A stretch of 16,756 nucleotides of DNA from GCA-003244245 sp050700255 (lineage in GTDB: Bacteria; Actinomycetota; Actinomycetes; Mycobacteriales; Pseudonocardiaceae), in assembly GCA_050700255.1 (NCBI GenBank), contig JBOHGX010000420.1, positions 1-16,756 on the forward strand, read 5' to 3'. A program made the position numbers and the translations under genes. Every line of letters begins with the position of its first letter. The stretch's first letter is position 1. Below the pieces are notes generated by a model. It was given only the letters and a program-made list of their open reading frames with translations, searched no databases and was not told where the DNA came from. Positions 5,939-11,961 of this stretch are shown here, one piece after another.

Positions 5939-6814
5939 TCAGGCATTGGACGTCACTTCCTTGAGGTTGTCCCGCACGAGGTCGAGGTCGTCGCGATCCT
6001 TCACGATCGAACCGAGGGTGTCTTCGGCGGCGGAAGCGTTGAGACCGGTCTCACCGAGGAAGGCAAGGGTGCGGGACCAGTCGATGGTCTCAGCGACGCC
6101 CGGCGGCTTCGCAAGATCCATCTCGCGGAGCCGGTTGACCGCTGCCACTACCTTGCGGGCGAGCGCCTCGGATACCTCGGGCGCCTGAACGGTGACGATC
6201 TCCACCTCGCGGTCGGGTTCCGGGTAGCCGATCCAGTGGTACATGCAGCGCCGCTTCAGGGCGTCGTGCAGGTCGCGGGTGCGGTTGGAGGTCAACACCA
6301 CCAGCGGTGGGTGTTCGGCTTGGATGGTGCCGATCTCGGGGATGCTGATCTGGAAGTCGGACAGCACCTCAAGCAGGAAGGCCTCGAACTCATCATCGGC
6401 GCGGTCGACCTCGTCGATCAGCAACACGGCCTGGTCACCGGCCTGGATGGCTTGCATGAGGGGACGCTCAAGAAGGAATCTCGGTCCGAAGAGCTTCTCG
6501 AGTGCCTCCTCGTCGCCGATGTCACGATCGGATAGGGCCCGGATGTAAAGCAGCTGACGAGCGTAGTCCCACTCATAAAGAGCTTGGTTGGTGTCGATGC
6601 CCTCGTAGCACTGCAGCCGAATCAGCTGACGGTCGAACACCGACGCCAGAACCTTGGCGATCTCGGTCTTGCCGACGCCTACCTCACCTTCAAGGAGGAT
6701 GGGTCGCTGGAGGGACATCGCCACGTACACCGCCGTCGCCAATCCCCGGTCCGCCAGGTAATTACCCTGGCGCAACGTTTCGGTAAGTTCTTTGACGGTA
6801 CTCGGATAGTTCAT
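5939..6814 (-). CDS. coxD: CoxD, MoxR-type AAA+ ATPase
   Basis: The product is 291 aa. It shows a full MoxR/CoxD ATPase core: Walker A GEVGVGKT (residues 43-50), the family motif YEGIDTNQALYEWDY (70-84), Walker B LLIDEVD (131-137), sensor 1 LTSNRTRDL with Asn177, and an arginine pair in ALKRRC (188-189). In Oligotropha CoxD is a membrane-associated chaperone-like ATPase needed for maturation of the Mo/Cu/S site of CO dehydrogenase, and it partners a VWA protein as most MoxR ATPases do. The start at 6814 (MNYPSTVKEL) is chosen because AAGGAG lies eight bases upstream. The longer frame would need a TTG start inside a repeat. It heads the - strand run coxD-coxE-98 aa-147 aa. A 28-bp direct repeat lies 33 bases upstream of its start. 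Confidence 0.93.
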   Translation of the reverse strand: MNYPSTVKELTETLRQGNYLADRGLATAVYVAMSLQRPILLEGEVGVGKTEIAKVLASVFDRQLIRLQCYEGIDTNQALYEWDYARQLLYIRALSDRDIGDEEALEKLFGPRFLLERPLMQAIQAGDQAVLLIDEVDRADDEFEAFLLEVLSDFQISIPEIGTIQAEHPPLVVLTSNRTRDLHDALKRRCMYHWIGYPEPDREVEIVTVQAPEVSEALARKVVAAVNRLREMDLAKPPGVAETIDWSRTLAFLGETGLNASAAEDTLGSIVKDRDDLDLVRDNLKEVTSNA

Positions 6815-6846
6815 CGAGCGGTCTCCTTGACGAGGCTGGCGGCCGC

Positions 6847-6902
6847 TGAGCGGCAAAATCGATCAGGTACAGAATGAGCGGCAAAATCGATCAGGTACAG
6901 AA
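6847..6902 (-). repeat. Two perfect 28-bp direct repeats upstream of coxD
   Basis: Bases 6847-6874 and 6875-6902 are identical head-to-tail copies, each starting TGAGCGGCAAAATCGATCAG. On the - strand each copy contains TTTTGCCGCTCA. The block lies just upstream of the coxD ribosome site, so it may be a doubled operator or part of the promoter. Repeated transposase-binding sites ending in TTGCCGCT-type sequence also occur at ends of some IS21-family elements, so an insertion-sequence remnant is an alternative. No transposase gene is seen nearby. Confidence 0.9.
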
Positions 6903-7224
6903 CTAGACCACGTCCACGGTGCTGACGTCGGCCGACATGGCAGGCAGCTCGTGGGGGATCCCGACCATCGTGCCAAGATCCCCTCCGGGCATCAGTTGAG
7001 AGTTTCGTACCCTCGGCCATTGTGTTGCATGGCGTTTACGTAGGATGTTGTTTTCGGTGTACCGCCTGACGGCGCGCTGTCCTGGTCTACCCGGTATGAG
7101 GTGATGCGACCCGAATCAGTCGAGCCGGGTTTGTCGGTGGATTTTGCCTCAGGCTTCTTGCGTCCAAACATAACGCCGTGTCCTTCCGTTGCCTCCGACC
7201 ACCGCCCGGACGAGCGGCGACTCC
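6903..7224. other. Intergenic region upstream of coxD
   Basis: I see no convincing gene here. On the - strand one frame is open for about 70 codons (TGA near 7124 to TAG at 6903-6905), but its only ATG (6992) gives 29 aa with no ribosome site. It could be a small relic. The region should contain the promoter of the coxD run; no clear -35/-10 pair was found. Confidence 0.5.
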
Positions 7225-7554
7225 CTACTCCTTCGGCTCAGATGAGCCGAAGACCAGATCCCGTACGCTGCCAGCCTCGGAGCTCAGCTTGCCCTCGCGC
7301 TCAAGCTTCGTCTTCCACGCGGAGCGGAGATTGCTGCCCACCGCCTGGTTCGCCTGGTTCTCCTCCTCGTCGGCCAGCCCCTGGAAGCCGACGGAGTCCA
7401 TGCTCTTGCACGGTTTCGTATTGCCACAGGCCTCGTCGAGGTCAGCGCTTGTCTGACCTTGTGCTTGCCAGACGCCGCGCAGCGCGGAGAGCGCCTGCTT
7501 GCCGTCGTCGGTCAGGTTGTCGGTTGGCTCTGCGTTCTCGTGCTCTGGGCTCAT
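7225..7554 (-). CDS. Hydrophilic 109-aa hypothetical protein
   Basis: I do not recognise this protein. It is 109 aa, strongly hydrophilic, without membrane segment or signal peptide, and rich in Glu/Asp/Ser/Gln. The N-terminus is acidic (MSPEHENAEPTDNLTDDGKQ). A central part has two cysteines (ACGNTKPC), followed by SMDSVGFQGLADEEENQANQ and a basic stretch (RSAWKTKLEREGK). Such composition suggests a largely helical or partly disordered cytoplasmic protein. The start at 7554 is supported by GGAGGGG seven bases upstream, and a TATATA box lies further upstream on the same strand. It lies 100 bases downstream of the superoxide dismutase gene in the same direction, so joint expression in stress is possible but not shown. 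Its last codons form a perfect hairpin. Confidence 0.65.
   Translation of the reverse strand: MSPEHENAEPTDNLTDDGKQALSALRGVWQAQGQTSADLDEACGNTKPCKSMDSVGFQGLADEEENQANQAVGSNLRSAWKTKLEREGKLSSEAGSVRDLVFGSSEPKE
7231..7252 (-). terminator. Hairpin overlapping the 3' end of the 109-aa gene
   Basis: CTTCGGCTC at 7231-7239 and its complement at 7244-7252 form a perfect 9-bp stem with a 4-base loop. It covers the codons for the last residues before the stop at 7225. It may end the transcript or protect its 3' end; there is no T-run after it. Confidence 0.4.
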
Positions 7555-7622
7555 GTTCGCGCCCCTCCGAATGCAACTTGTCAGGTATATAGACGTGTAA
7601 ACCGTACCTGGCCGGAGCTGCT

Positions 7623-7636
7623 CGGGCGAACGCCCG
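7623..7636 (-). terminator. Weak hairpin downstream of the superoxide dismutase gene
   Basis: CGGGC (7623-7627) and GCCCG (7632-7636) form a short GC-rich stem with a GAAC loop about 20 bases after the sod stop on the - strand. The stem is short and has no T-run, so termination is only possible. Confidence 0.3.
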
Positions 7637-7654
7637 CAGGCACCGGCAGCTGGG

Positions 7655-8281
7655 CTACGATGGCGCCGCCTCCTCGAACCGACGGTTTACTTCTTCCCAG
7701 TTCACCACGTTCCAGAAGGCCTCGACGTAGTCGGCGCGTGAGGCCAGGTACTGCAGGTAGTAAGCGTGCTCCCAGAGATCGAGCCCGAGGATCGGGGTCT
7801 CTTCGGCGGTGAGCGGCGAATCCTCGTTGGGCAGGCTGTAGAGCACCAAGCGGTTGTGTGTCCGCACCAGCCATGCCCAGCCACTGCCGACGTGTGCGGT
7901 GGCGACCGCGGCGAACCGCTGCTTGAACGCTGTGAACGAACCGAACTCCTCCGAGATGGCGTCGGCAAGCTGACCGGAGGGCTCGCTACCGCCATCCCCG
8001 CTCAAGATCATCCAGAAGAAGGAATGGTTGGCGTGCCCGCCGCCGTAGTTGCGTACAGCGGTACGGGACTCTTCGGGGATCTTGCCGATATTCCACAGCA
8101 AGTCGTCGATGGACTGTCCGCCAGCGGCGCGCAACTCGTCGGTGAGGCCCAGCGCTACGTTCAGGCGTTCGATGTAGCGGCGGTGATGCTGCTTGTGGTG
8201 GACCTCCATGGTCCGCGAGTCGAAGTGAGGTTCGAGCGCGTCGTACCCGAACGGCAGGTCGGGAAGGCTGTAGGCGCTCAT
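7655..8281 (-). CDS. Superoxide dismutase, Mn/Fe family
   Basis: The product is 208 aa and converts superoxide to peroxide and oxygen. All four metal ligands are present: His28 (MEVHHKQHH), His86 (GGHANHSFFW), Asp168 and His172 (GLDLWEHAYYLQY). The gateway residues His32 and Tyr36 are also present. The sequence is closer in style to E. coli-type MnSOD (SLPDLPFGYDALEPHFD, FWNVVNW) than to the common mycobacterial SodA. Gly82 and the absence of the FeSOD Gln point to Mn use. The conserved second-sphere Gln of MnSOD (NQDSPL in E. coli) is Glu153 here (NEDSPL, codon GAG). That residue tunes metal redox and holds the bound solvent, so activity may be altered. No signal peptide is seen. The start at 8281 (MSAYSLPDL) is chosen because AGGAAGGGG precedes it; an in-frame upstream start would add 28 atypical residues. 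Confidence 0.93.
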   Translation of the reverse strand: MSAYSLPDLPFGYDALEPHFDSRTMEVHHKQHHRRYIERLNVALGLTDELRAAGGQSIDDLLWNIGKIPEESRTAVRNYGGGHANHSFFWMILSGDGGSEPSGQLADAISEEFGSFTAFKQRFAAVATAHVGSGWAWLVRTHNRLVLYSLPNEDSPLTAEETPILGLDLWEHAYYLQYLASRADYVEAFWNVVNWEEVNRRFEEAAPS

Positions 8282-8680
8282 AGGCCCCTTCCTGAACTCG
8301 GACTCCCGGTTGGCCGGCCAGTTGCCCATCGTACAGGAAAACCAGTGCCGGAGGACGCTGCGCAAGCCTGCAAAGGCCCTCTACACGGTGGTCATCCCCT
8401 GGTCCAGCAGCTTGCCTGCTGAACGTTCGTTTACGGGGTCGGGATTGGTTCTGCCAGCCATGCGATCGTCTGCTTGCTGGCGGTCGCCGACCGCGGCTCA
8501 GTGGCCAGCGTCTGGCCGCAGGCAGTGCGGTGCCGGACCCCGCGGCGGGCGCGGGGCGGCCGTCCAGGTTACTAACTCGTACTATCTCTCAGAGGCAGCC
8601 AGCGGGACATGAAACGCCTAGACTCGGACGCGATGCTGGTCATCTGGCGTGGCCCGGCTAGCGAGAGGGATTGGTGTGCA
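8282..8680. other. Divergent intergenic region between sod and the HicB-like gene
   Basis: About 400 bases without a convincing gene. It must hold the promoters for the leftward sod gene and the rightward HicB-like gene. TACTAT near 8580 is a possible -10 box for the rightward gene. A very GC-rich stretch lies around 8535-8565. An in-frame ATG at 8609 could extend the HicB-like protein by 24 residues. Confidence 0.45.
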
Positions 8681-9187
8681 ATGAGCGAGAGTTACACCGC
8701 AGTAACTTACACCGCAGTAACTTACACCGCAGTATACGAACGAGACGGTGAAGCTTGGCTAGTGGAGATCGCCGAAGAGCCGCGGGTGCACAGTCAGGGC
8801 TCCAGCCTCACCGAGGCGCGAGGGAGCATAAGGGACGCTCTTGCCCGTTGGCTCAAGACTGATCCCGGTGAGCTTCGCATCGTCGATAACTTCCGCCTAC
8901 CTGCACAGATCCGGACCGCCCAGGCGACGGTGAAGGCAACACGGACAGAAGACGAGCGCAACCAGATGATGGCCAGCATGACTGATTCCAAATCAGCAAA
9001 GAGCTGGGCCAAGGAGCTTGGTATCGCCATGCGGGACCCAGTGACGGTCCAGTGGCTAGAGGGCCTAGGGGACCGGGAGGTCTCGATCGATACGTTCTGC
9101 CACACGATTACGATGATGGAAGAGCTTTCGAGGTTGTCGGCGAACGAGACTGAGATCTCTCCGCGGGGAGTCTCCGAGAAGAATTGA
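8681..9187 (+). CDS. Orphan HicB-like antitoxin-fold protein
   Basis: The product is 168 aa from the ATG at 8681. Residues about 5-58 match the HicB N-terminal fold, a partial RNase H-like domain: a strand (YTAVYERDGEAWLVEIAEEP), then SQGSSLTEARGSIRDALARWL, the typical helix after the G-x-S-L-x-EA turn. The rest is helical and not recognised (RTEDERNQMMASMTDSKSAK, then KELGIAMRDPVTVQWLEG). HicB proteins normally neutralise HicA toxins, but no hicA lies on either side, so this is an orphan. The N-terminal strand is preceded by two extra copies of YTAVT from a 15-bp tandem repeat. The first in-frame ATG (8609) would add 24 residues; 8681 is chosen because the HicB fold usually begins within a few residues of the start. 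The ribosome site is weak (GAGAGGG). The gene is convergent with the P450 gene, with an 11-base gap. Confidence 0.65.
   Translation: MSESYTAVTYTAVTYTAVYERDGEAWLVEIAEEPRVHSQGSSLTEARGSIRDALARWLKTDPGELRIVDNFRLPAQIRTAQATVKATRTEDERNQMMASMTDSKSAKSWAKELGIAMRDPVTVQWLEGLGDREVSIDTFCHTITMMEELSRLSANETEISPRGVSEKN
8692..8734 (+). repeat. 15-bp tandem repeat, nearly three copies
   Basis: The unit TTACACCGCAGTAAC occurs at 8692-8706 and 8707-8721, and its first 13 bases again at 8722-8734. The unit is a multiple of three, so the reading frame of the HicB-like gene is kept and YTAVT is repeated in the protein. Confidence 0.95.
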
Positions 9188-9198
9188 ACGAGGCGAGG

Positions 9199-10338
9199 TC
9201 ACCAGGTAACGGGGAGCTGGCTGACGGCGCCGGCCACGGCTTCGCGGACCGGGGGAATCTCGCCGAGTGCAACGGCGAGACGTAGGGTGGGGAAGCGTTC
9301 GAACAGGCGGACGAAGAGGTACTGCAGCTCCACCCGGGCCAGCGGAGCTCCCAGGCAGAAGTGGGCACCGTGACTTAGTGAAAGGTGTGGGTTGCGCTCG
9401 CGGGTGATGTCAAAGCGCTCCGGATCGGGGAAGACGCTCCCATCCTCGTTAGCGTCCTGTACGGCGAACATCACCGTGTCACCCTCGCGGATGGTGACGC
9501 CATCGACTTCGACGTCGACCGAGGCGTACCGGGTCAGGCCGCCGCGACGAACTGCTCGCTGCCGCTCGATCGGGCTGGCGAAACGAAAGATCTCTTCCAG
9601 GGCCGGGGCGGCGAGAGCCGGATCGCGCTGCAGCGCCTCCCGTTGCTCAGAGTGAGTCAGGAGCAACAGCATGCCCCGGTCGATGATGGCGACGACGGGT
9701 GCGTGCCCGGCGAAGAGGAGTCCGGCGGCGAGGTGGGCGATCCCGTCGTCGGTCAGCTTCGGGTCCAGCTTGGCAGCGTGAAGCAGGTCCGAGATGACGT
9801 CGTCGCCTGGGACCCAGCGCTTGCGCTCGATCAGGGTGCCCAGGTACCGCCACAGTGACTGCAGGCCACTTCAGGCGACGGCGGGCTTGCTGACCTGTTT
9901 GCCCTCACTCTGCCACCGGCGGAAGTCCTCGCGGTCCTCGGTCGGCACCCCCAGCAGCTCGCAGACCACCAACGCTGGTAGAGGAACGGCGACGATGGTG
10001 TGGAAGTCGGCTGGGGGCCCGCTCCGGAGAAGCTCGTCGAGCAACTCGTCGACGATCGCCTCGACGCGGGGGCGCAGGCCTTCCATGCGACGGGCCGACA
10101 ACGACGGTGTCAGCAGCTTGCGCATGCGGTGCAGGTCGGCGAGCTCGCCTTCTGGATCGGGGATGGCGCCACCGAACAGACCGGGCTGGGTGAGGCGGAC
10201 CGGGTGGCCCGGGTTGGGGTGCGAGCGGGACAGCCGTGGGTCGGCCAGCAGATCGCGCACCCGCTCGTGGCCTGACACGAGCCAGGCGGGGCGGCCCTGG
10301 GTGTCACTCACCCGTTGGATCATGTTGGTGCCTGTCAT
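9199..10338 (-). pseudogene. Cytochrome P450 interrupted by one in-frame TGA
   Basis: A single reading frame on the - strand encodes a P450, but codon 156 is TGA (9871-9873). Before it come 155 residues (AWLVSGHERVRDLLADPRLS, then LHRMRKLLTPSLSARRMEGL, the C-helix region). After it, with no frame change, come SGLQSLWRYL, GDDVISDLL, the I-helix, the ExxR motif (EEIFR, about 248-252) and the heme loop LSLSHGAHFCLGAPLAR with Cys at about 328. The protein would be 379 residues, and begins about 25-35 residues later than typical P450s, at the first strands. The I-helix reads AGHAPVV instead of AG-x-(D/E)-T, and the heme loop has Leu where Phe is usual. These signs together point to a decaying pseudogene. 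A sequencing error or readthrough cannot be excluded. The ATG at 10338 has a GAGGGA site. Confidence 0.85.
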
Positions 10339-10494
10339 TCGTCGTCCCTCGGTGCCGCAGTCGACCAGGATTATGCCGAGCTTAGGGTTCGACCGCAGGG
10401 TAACTGGATCTTTGCAGTGAAGCCGGTGTGCGGATCACCGAATCGCTGGCCGACGGGCACACCGCTCAAGGCCCGATCGGTTCATCGAGCGAGG

Positions 10495-10913
10495 TCAACA
10501 GGTCGCATTCTGCGCTTGACCAGCCGGGCTGAACTCCAGCCGCAATGCTTCGCTGCGTGGCAATACTATGGTTGTTCCGTTCGCGTGTGTCCAACCGGCG
10601 GGCAGGAAGAGGTACTGGTTGCCCGACTGCAACACGAGCTTGAGTCCTTCATAGCGGAATCGGTAGGCAGCGTCGGGTTCTTGACAGGTCACCTCTCGTA
10701 CACCCGGTGCTTGCAGGCTCAGCCTTTTCTCGCTGTATGCCACTACATCTGCGCATCTGCGGACCCGGGCAACGTGGTCTCGATTTGTTGCGCACGTCCG
10801 GCCCCGACAAGGTTCGCGTAGTCCCCAACTGCCCAGAAAAGTCCGACGCTCACCAGAATGAACAGGGCTCCCCACTCGGCCACGACCGCCGCGCCCGGTG
10901 CTCGAAGTGACAT
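10495..10913 (-). pseudogene. Frameshifted actinobacterial membrane protein
   Basis: Two overlapping frames join into one protein. The first part (ATG 10913) has a membrane helix (WGALFILVSVGLFWAVGDYA) and continues NLVGAGRAQQIETTLPGSAD, then stops. The other frame continues ADVVAYSEKRLSLQAPGVRE and YRFRYEGLKLVLQSGNQYLF, then LPAGWTHANGTTIVLPRSEA, to the stop at 10495. This resembles uncharacterised actinobacterial membrane proteins with a C-terminal domain of the type VYS-xx-L-L-x-GPGV ... YRYxGLRLL ... LLPAGW. The frames are separated by a perfect 8-bp tandem duplication (10746-10761). Removing one copy gives LPGSADVVAYSEKRL in a single frame, about 136 aa from this start. An earlier start at 10970 is possible. 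The function of the family is unknown to me. Confidence 0.7.
10746..10761 (+). repeat. 8-bp tandem duplication causing a frameshift
   Basis: CATCTGCG occurs twice in a row (10746-10753, 10754-10761). Eight is not a multiple of three, so one copy shifts the frame of the membrane-protein gene. Deleting one copy restores it exactly. Confidence 0.9.
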
Positions 10914-11230
10914 CAGCGCTGGTCTTCGCTGCGATGTGAATAGCCGCAACATTCGGACGGCGTAGGCCAACAGTAAGACACCGATCGAGAAGCTGAGCCC
11001 ACGGCCTTCCGGATAATTTTGGTAGTTGGGCCCCCGTGACCCCCCGTGACAGCTCGCCCTGGCGGCCCGGATGGACGTAGGTCTGCCAACCTGATGTGAG
11101 CCGCTACTGAGAGTAGGACCGGCCGCCGCTGTGGGATGGAGTCACCTGCGAGCCTCCTCCCAAGTCCATCAACCGGCTCCGATCGGTCCGGCTCACTCGG
11201 ACTCGGCACGCGGGCGGCGTCGCAGCGGCA
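10914..11230. other. Intergenic region with a 10-bp tandem duplication
   Basis: I see no convincing gene. The only - strand frame of length (10913-11209) has atypical composition and no family resemblance. The region contains a perfect tandem pair of CCCCCGTGAC at 11031-11050. Confidence 0.45.
11031..11050 (+). repeat. 10-bp tandem duplication
   Basis: CCCCCGTGAC at 11031-11040 is repeated exactly at 11041-11050. It lies in non-coding sequence upstream (on the - strand) of the frameshifted membrane-protein gene. Confidence 0.9.
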
Positions 11231-11434
11231 TCAGTAGTCGTAGCCTCCTCCGGAGAAGCCGAAACCTTGAAGGAGCCTCTGGAAGCCGTCCCAGGTTGCG
11301 TTGAGAATCCGGCTGGTCGACTCAGCGAATTCCGGCATCTGGTTTGTGACGAAGGGCCCGACCAGGGGTATGAGGACGAGGATCAAAAGTACAACCACGA
11401 CGACAGTAAGCACCTTCATAACCGCGTCTACCAT
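11231..11434 (-). CDS. 67-aa single-TM protein
   Basis: The product is 67 aa. One very hydrophobic helix, about residues 7-30 (KVLTVVVVVLLILVLIPLVG), is followed by a polar, probably amphipathic part (NQMPEFAESTSRILNATW) and an aromatic/Gly-rich C-terminus (GFQRLLQGFGFSGGGYDY). I do not recognise the family. The start at 11434 has an excellent GGGAGGAAA ribosome site, which supports it as a real gene. It is monocistronic or follows a doubtful upstream frame whose stop overlaps its start (ATGGTAG). The tail with GGGYDY is reminiscent of small membrane regulators or partner-binding tails, but no role can be assigned. The layout is like that of the small proteins of the cox array, but the two sets are 7 kb apart and I see no sequence match. 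Confidence 0.7.
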   Translation of the reverse strand: MVDAVMKVLTVVVVVLLILVLIPLVGPFVTNQMPEFAESTSRILNATWDGFQRLLQGFGFSGGGYDY

Positions 11435-11796
11435 CGAATTTCCTCCCTGTGCAGGCGGTGCGATCGGATAATGTGTCGTCCTTGAGCCAGGGCGGCGAGT
11501 GCACTGCGGTCGAGCTGTAGAACGGGCAACTCGGCTCTCGTATCAGGGCCGATGGCACTAGCACACATAGTCGTGATCCCAGCATCTCCTGCCGAAATGA
11601 CTGTATGAAACGGCACTCGCGAGCTGTGCTGGTTCTTGTCGTGAGCTGGCCGGCGCGAGTCACTCCGAACCGATGCGCCAACCTCGGGGGTGAGGTCACG
11701 TCCTAGAGCCAGCTCAGCGCCGCGTGCCGTGCGCCCGTGCCCGTAGGCCTGGCGCGCATCGCGTAGCGCCGCTGCGGGGTCGCCGTGCGTGATCAC
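11428..11796 (-). CDS. Doubtful 122-aa reading frame
   Basis: A GTG-started frame of 122 codons ends in TAG overlapping the start codon of the 67-aa gene (ATGGTAG), an arrangement used for translational coupling. The product (RVPFHTVISAGDAGITTMCA, then ELPVLQLDRSALAALAQG) has no membrane segment and no family I recognise. The start has only a weak ribosome site and codon use is not clearly coding. It could be real, a relic, or chance; the overlap alone argues for listing it. Confidence 0.25.
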   Translation of the reverse strand: MITHGDPAAALRDARQAYGHGRTARGAELALGRDLTPEVGASVRSDSRRPAHDKNQHSSRVPFHTVISAGDAGITTMCASAIGPDTRAELPVLQLDRSALAALAQGRHIIRSHRLHREEIRW

Positions 11797-11844
11797 ACGC
11801 CTAGGGTACGGCGTGCGTCTAGGTCTCCTGACATGGTGGCCGCG

Positions 11845-11866
11845 TCAATCCCCCAGACGGGATTGA
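11845..11866 (-). terminator. Possible terminator hairpin after the hybrid kinase
   Basis: An 8-bp perfect stem with a 6-base loop lies about 100 bases after the kinase stop codon on its own strand. There is no T-run. Distance and lack of a T-run make it uncertain. Confidence 0.35.
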
Positions 11867-11886
11867 GCCGGCTGGATGACCTGGTT

Positions 11887-11908
11887 GTTCAGGAGGCGTT
11901 CAGGAGGC
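11887..11908 (+). repeat. 11-bp tandem duplication
   Basis: GTTCAGGAGGC at 11887-11897 is repeated exactly at 11898-11908 in non-coding sequence. Confidence 0.88.
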
Positions 11909-11961
11909 CGTTGGCAAAGCCACCGGCAACGAGCTCGAGTAGCCACCGGTCCGCGCGGCAG

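Larger units (their letters stand above)
11797..11961. other. Region downstream of the hybrid kinase
   Basis: This short stretch lies between the kinase stop and the doubtful frame. It contains a hairpin (TCAATCCC 11845-11852 with GGGATTGA 11859-11866, 6-base loop), a possible terminator for the leftward kinase transcript. It also holds a perfect 11-bp tandem duplication at 11887-11908. Confidence 0.45.

Noticed and set aside
6903..6992. 29-aa - strand reading frame upstream of coxD
   Set aside because: It has no ribosome site and no recognisable sequence; it is mentioned only as a possible relic in the intergenic entry.
6811..7020. 69-codon - strand frame overlapping the coxD start
   Set aside because: It reads through the 28-bp repeats and the coxD ribosome site in another frame and has no motif.
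8692..8734. CRISPR-like array
   Set aside because: The 15-bp units are directly adjacent with no spacers, in frame within a coding region; this is a simple tandem repeat.
9871..9873. TGA read as selenocysteine or Trp
   Set aside because: No selenocysteine use is known for P450s, no recoding hairpin was seen next to it, and actinobacteria do not read TGA as Trp. The missing N-terminus fits decay better.
10315..10821. 168-codon + strand frame opposite the P450 upstream region
   Set aside because: It overlaps the - strand membrane-protein relic, which has a clear family-like sequence; the + product does not resemble any protein I know.
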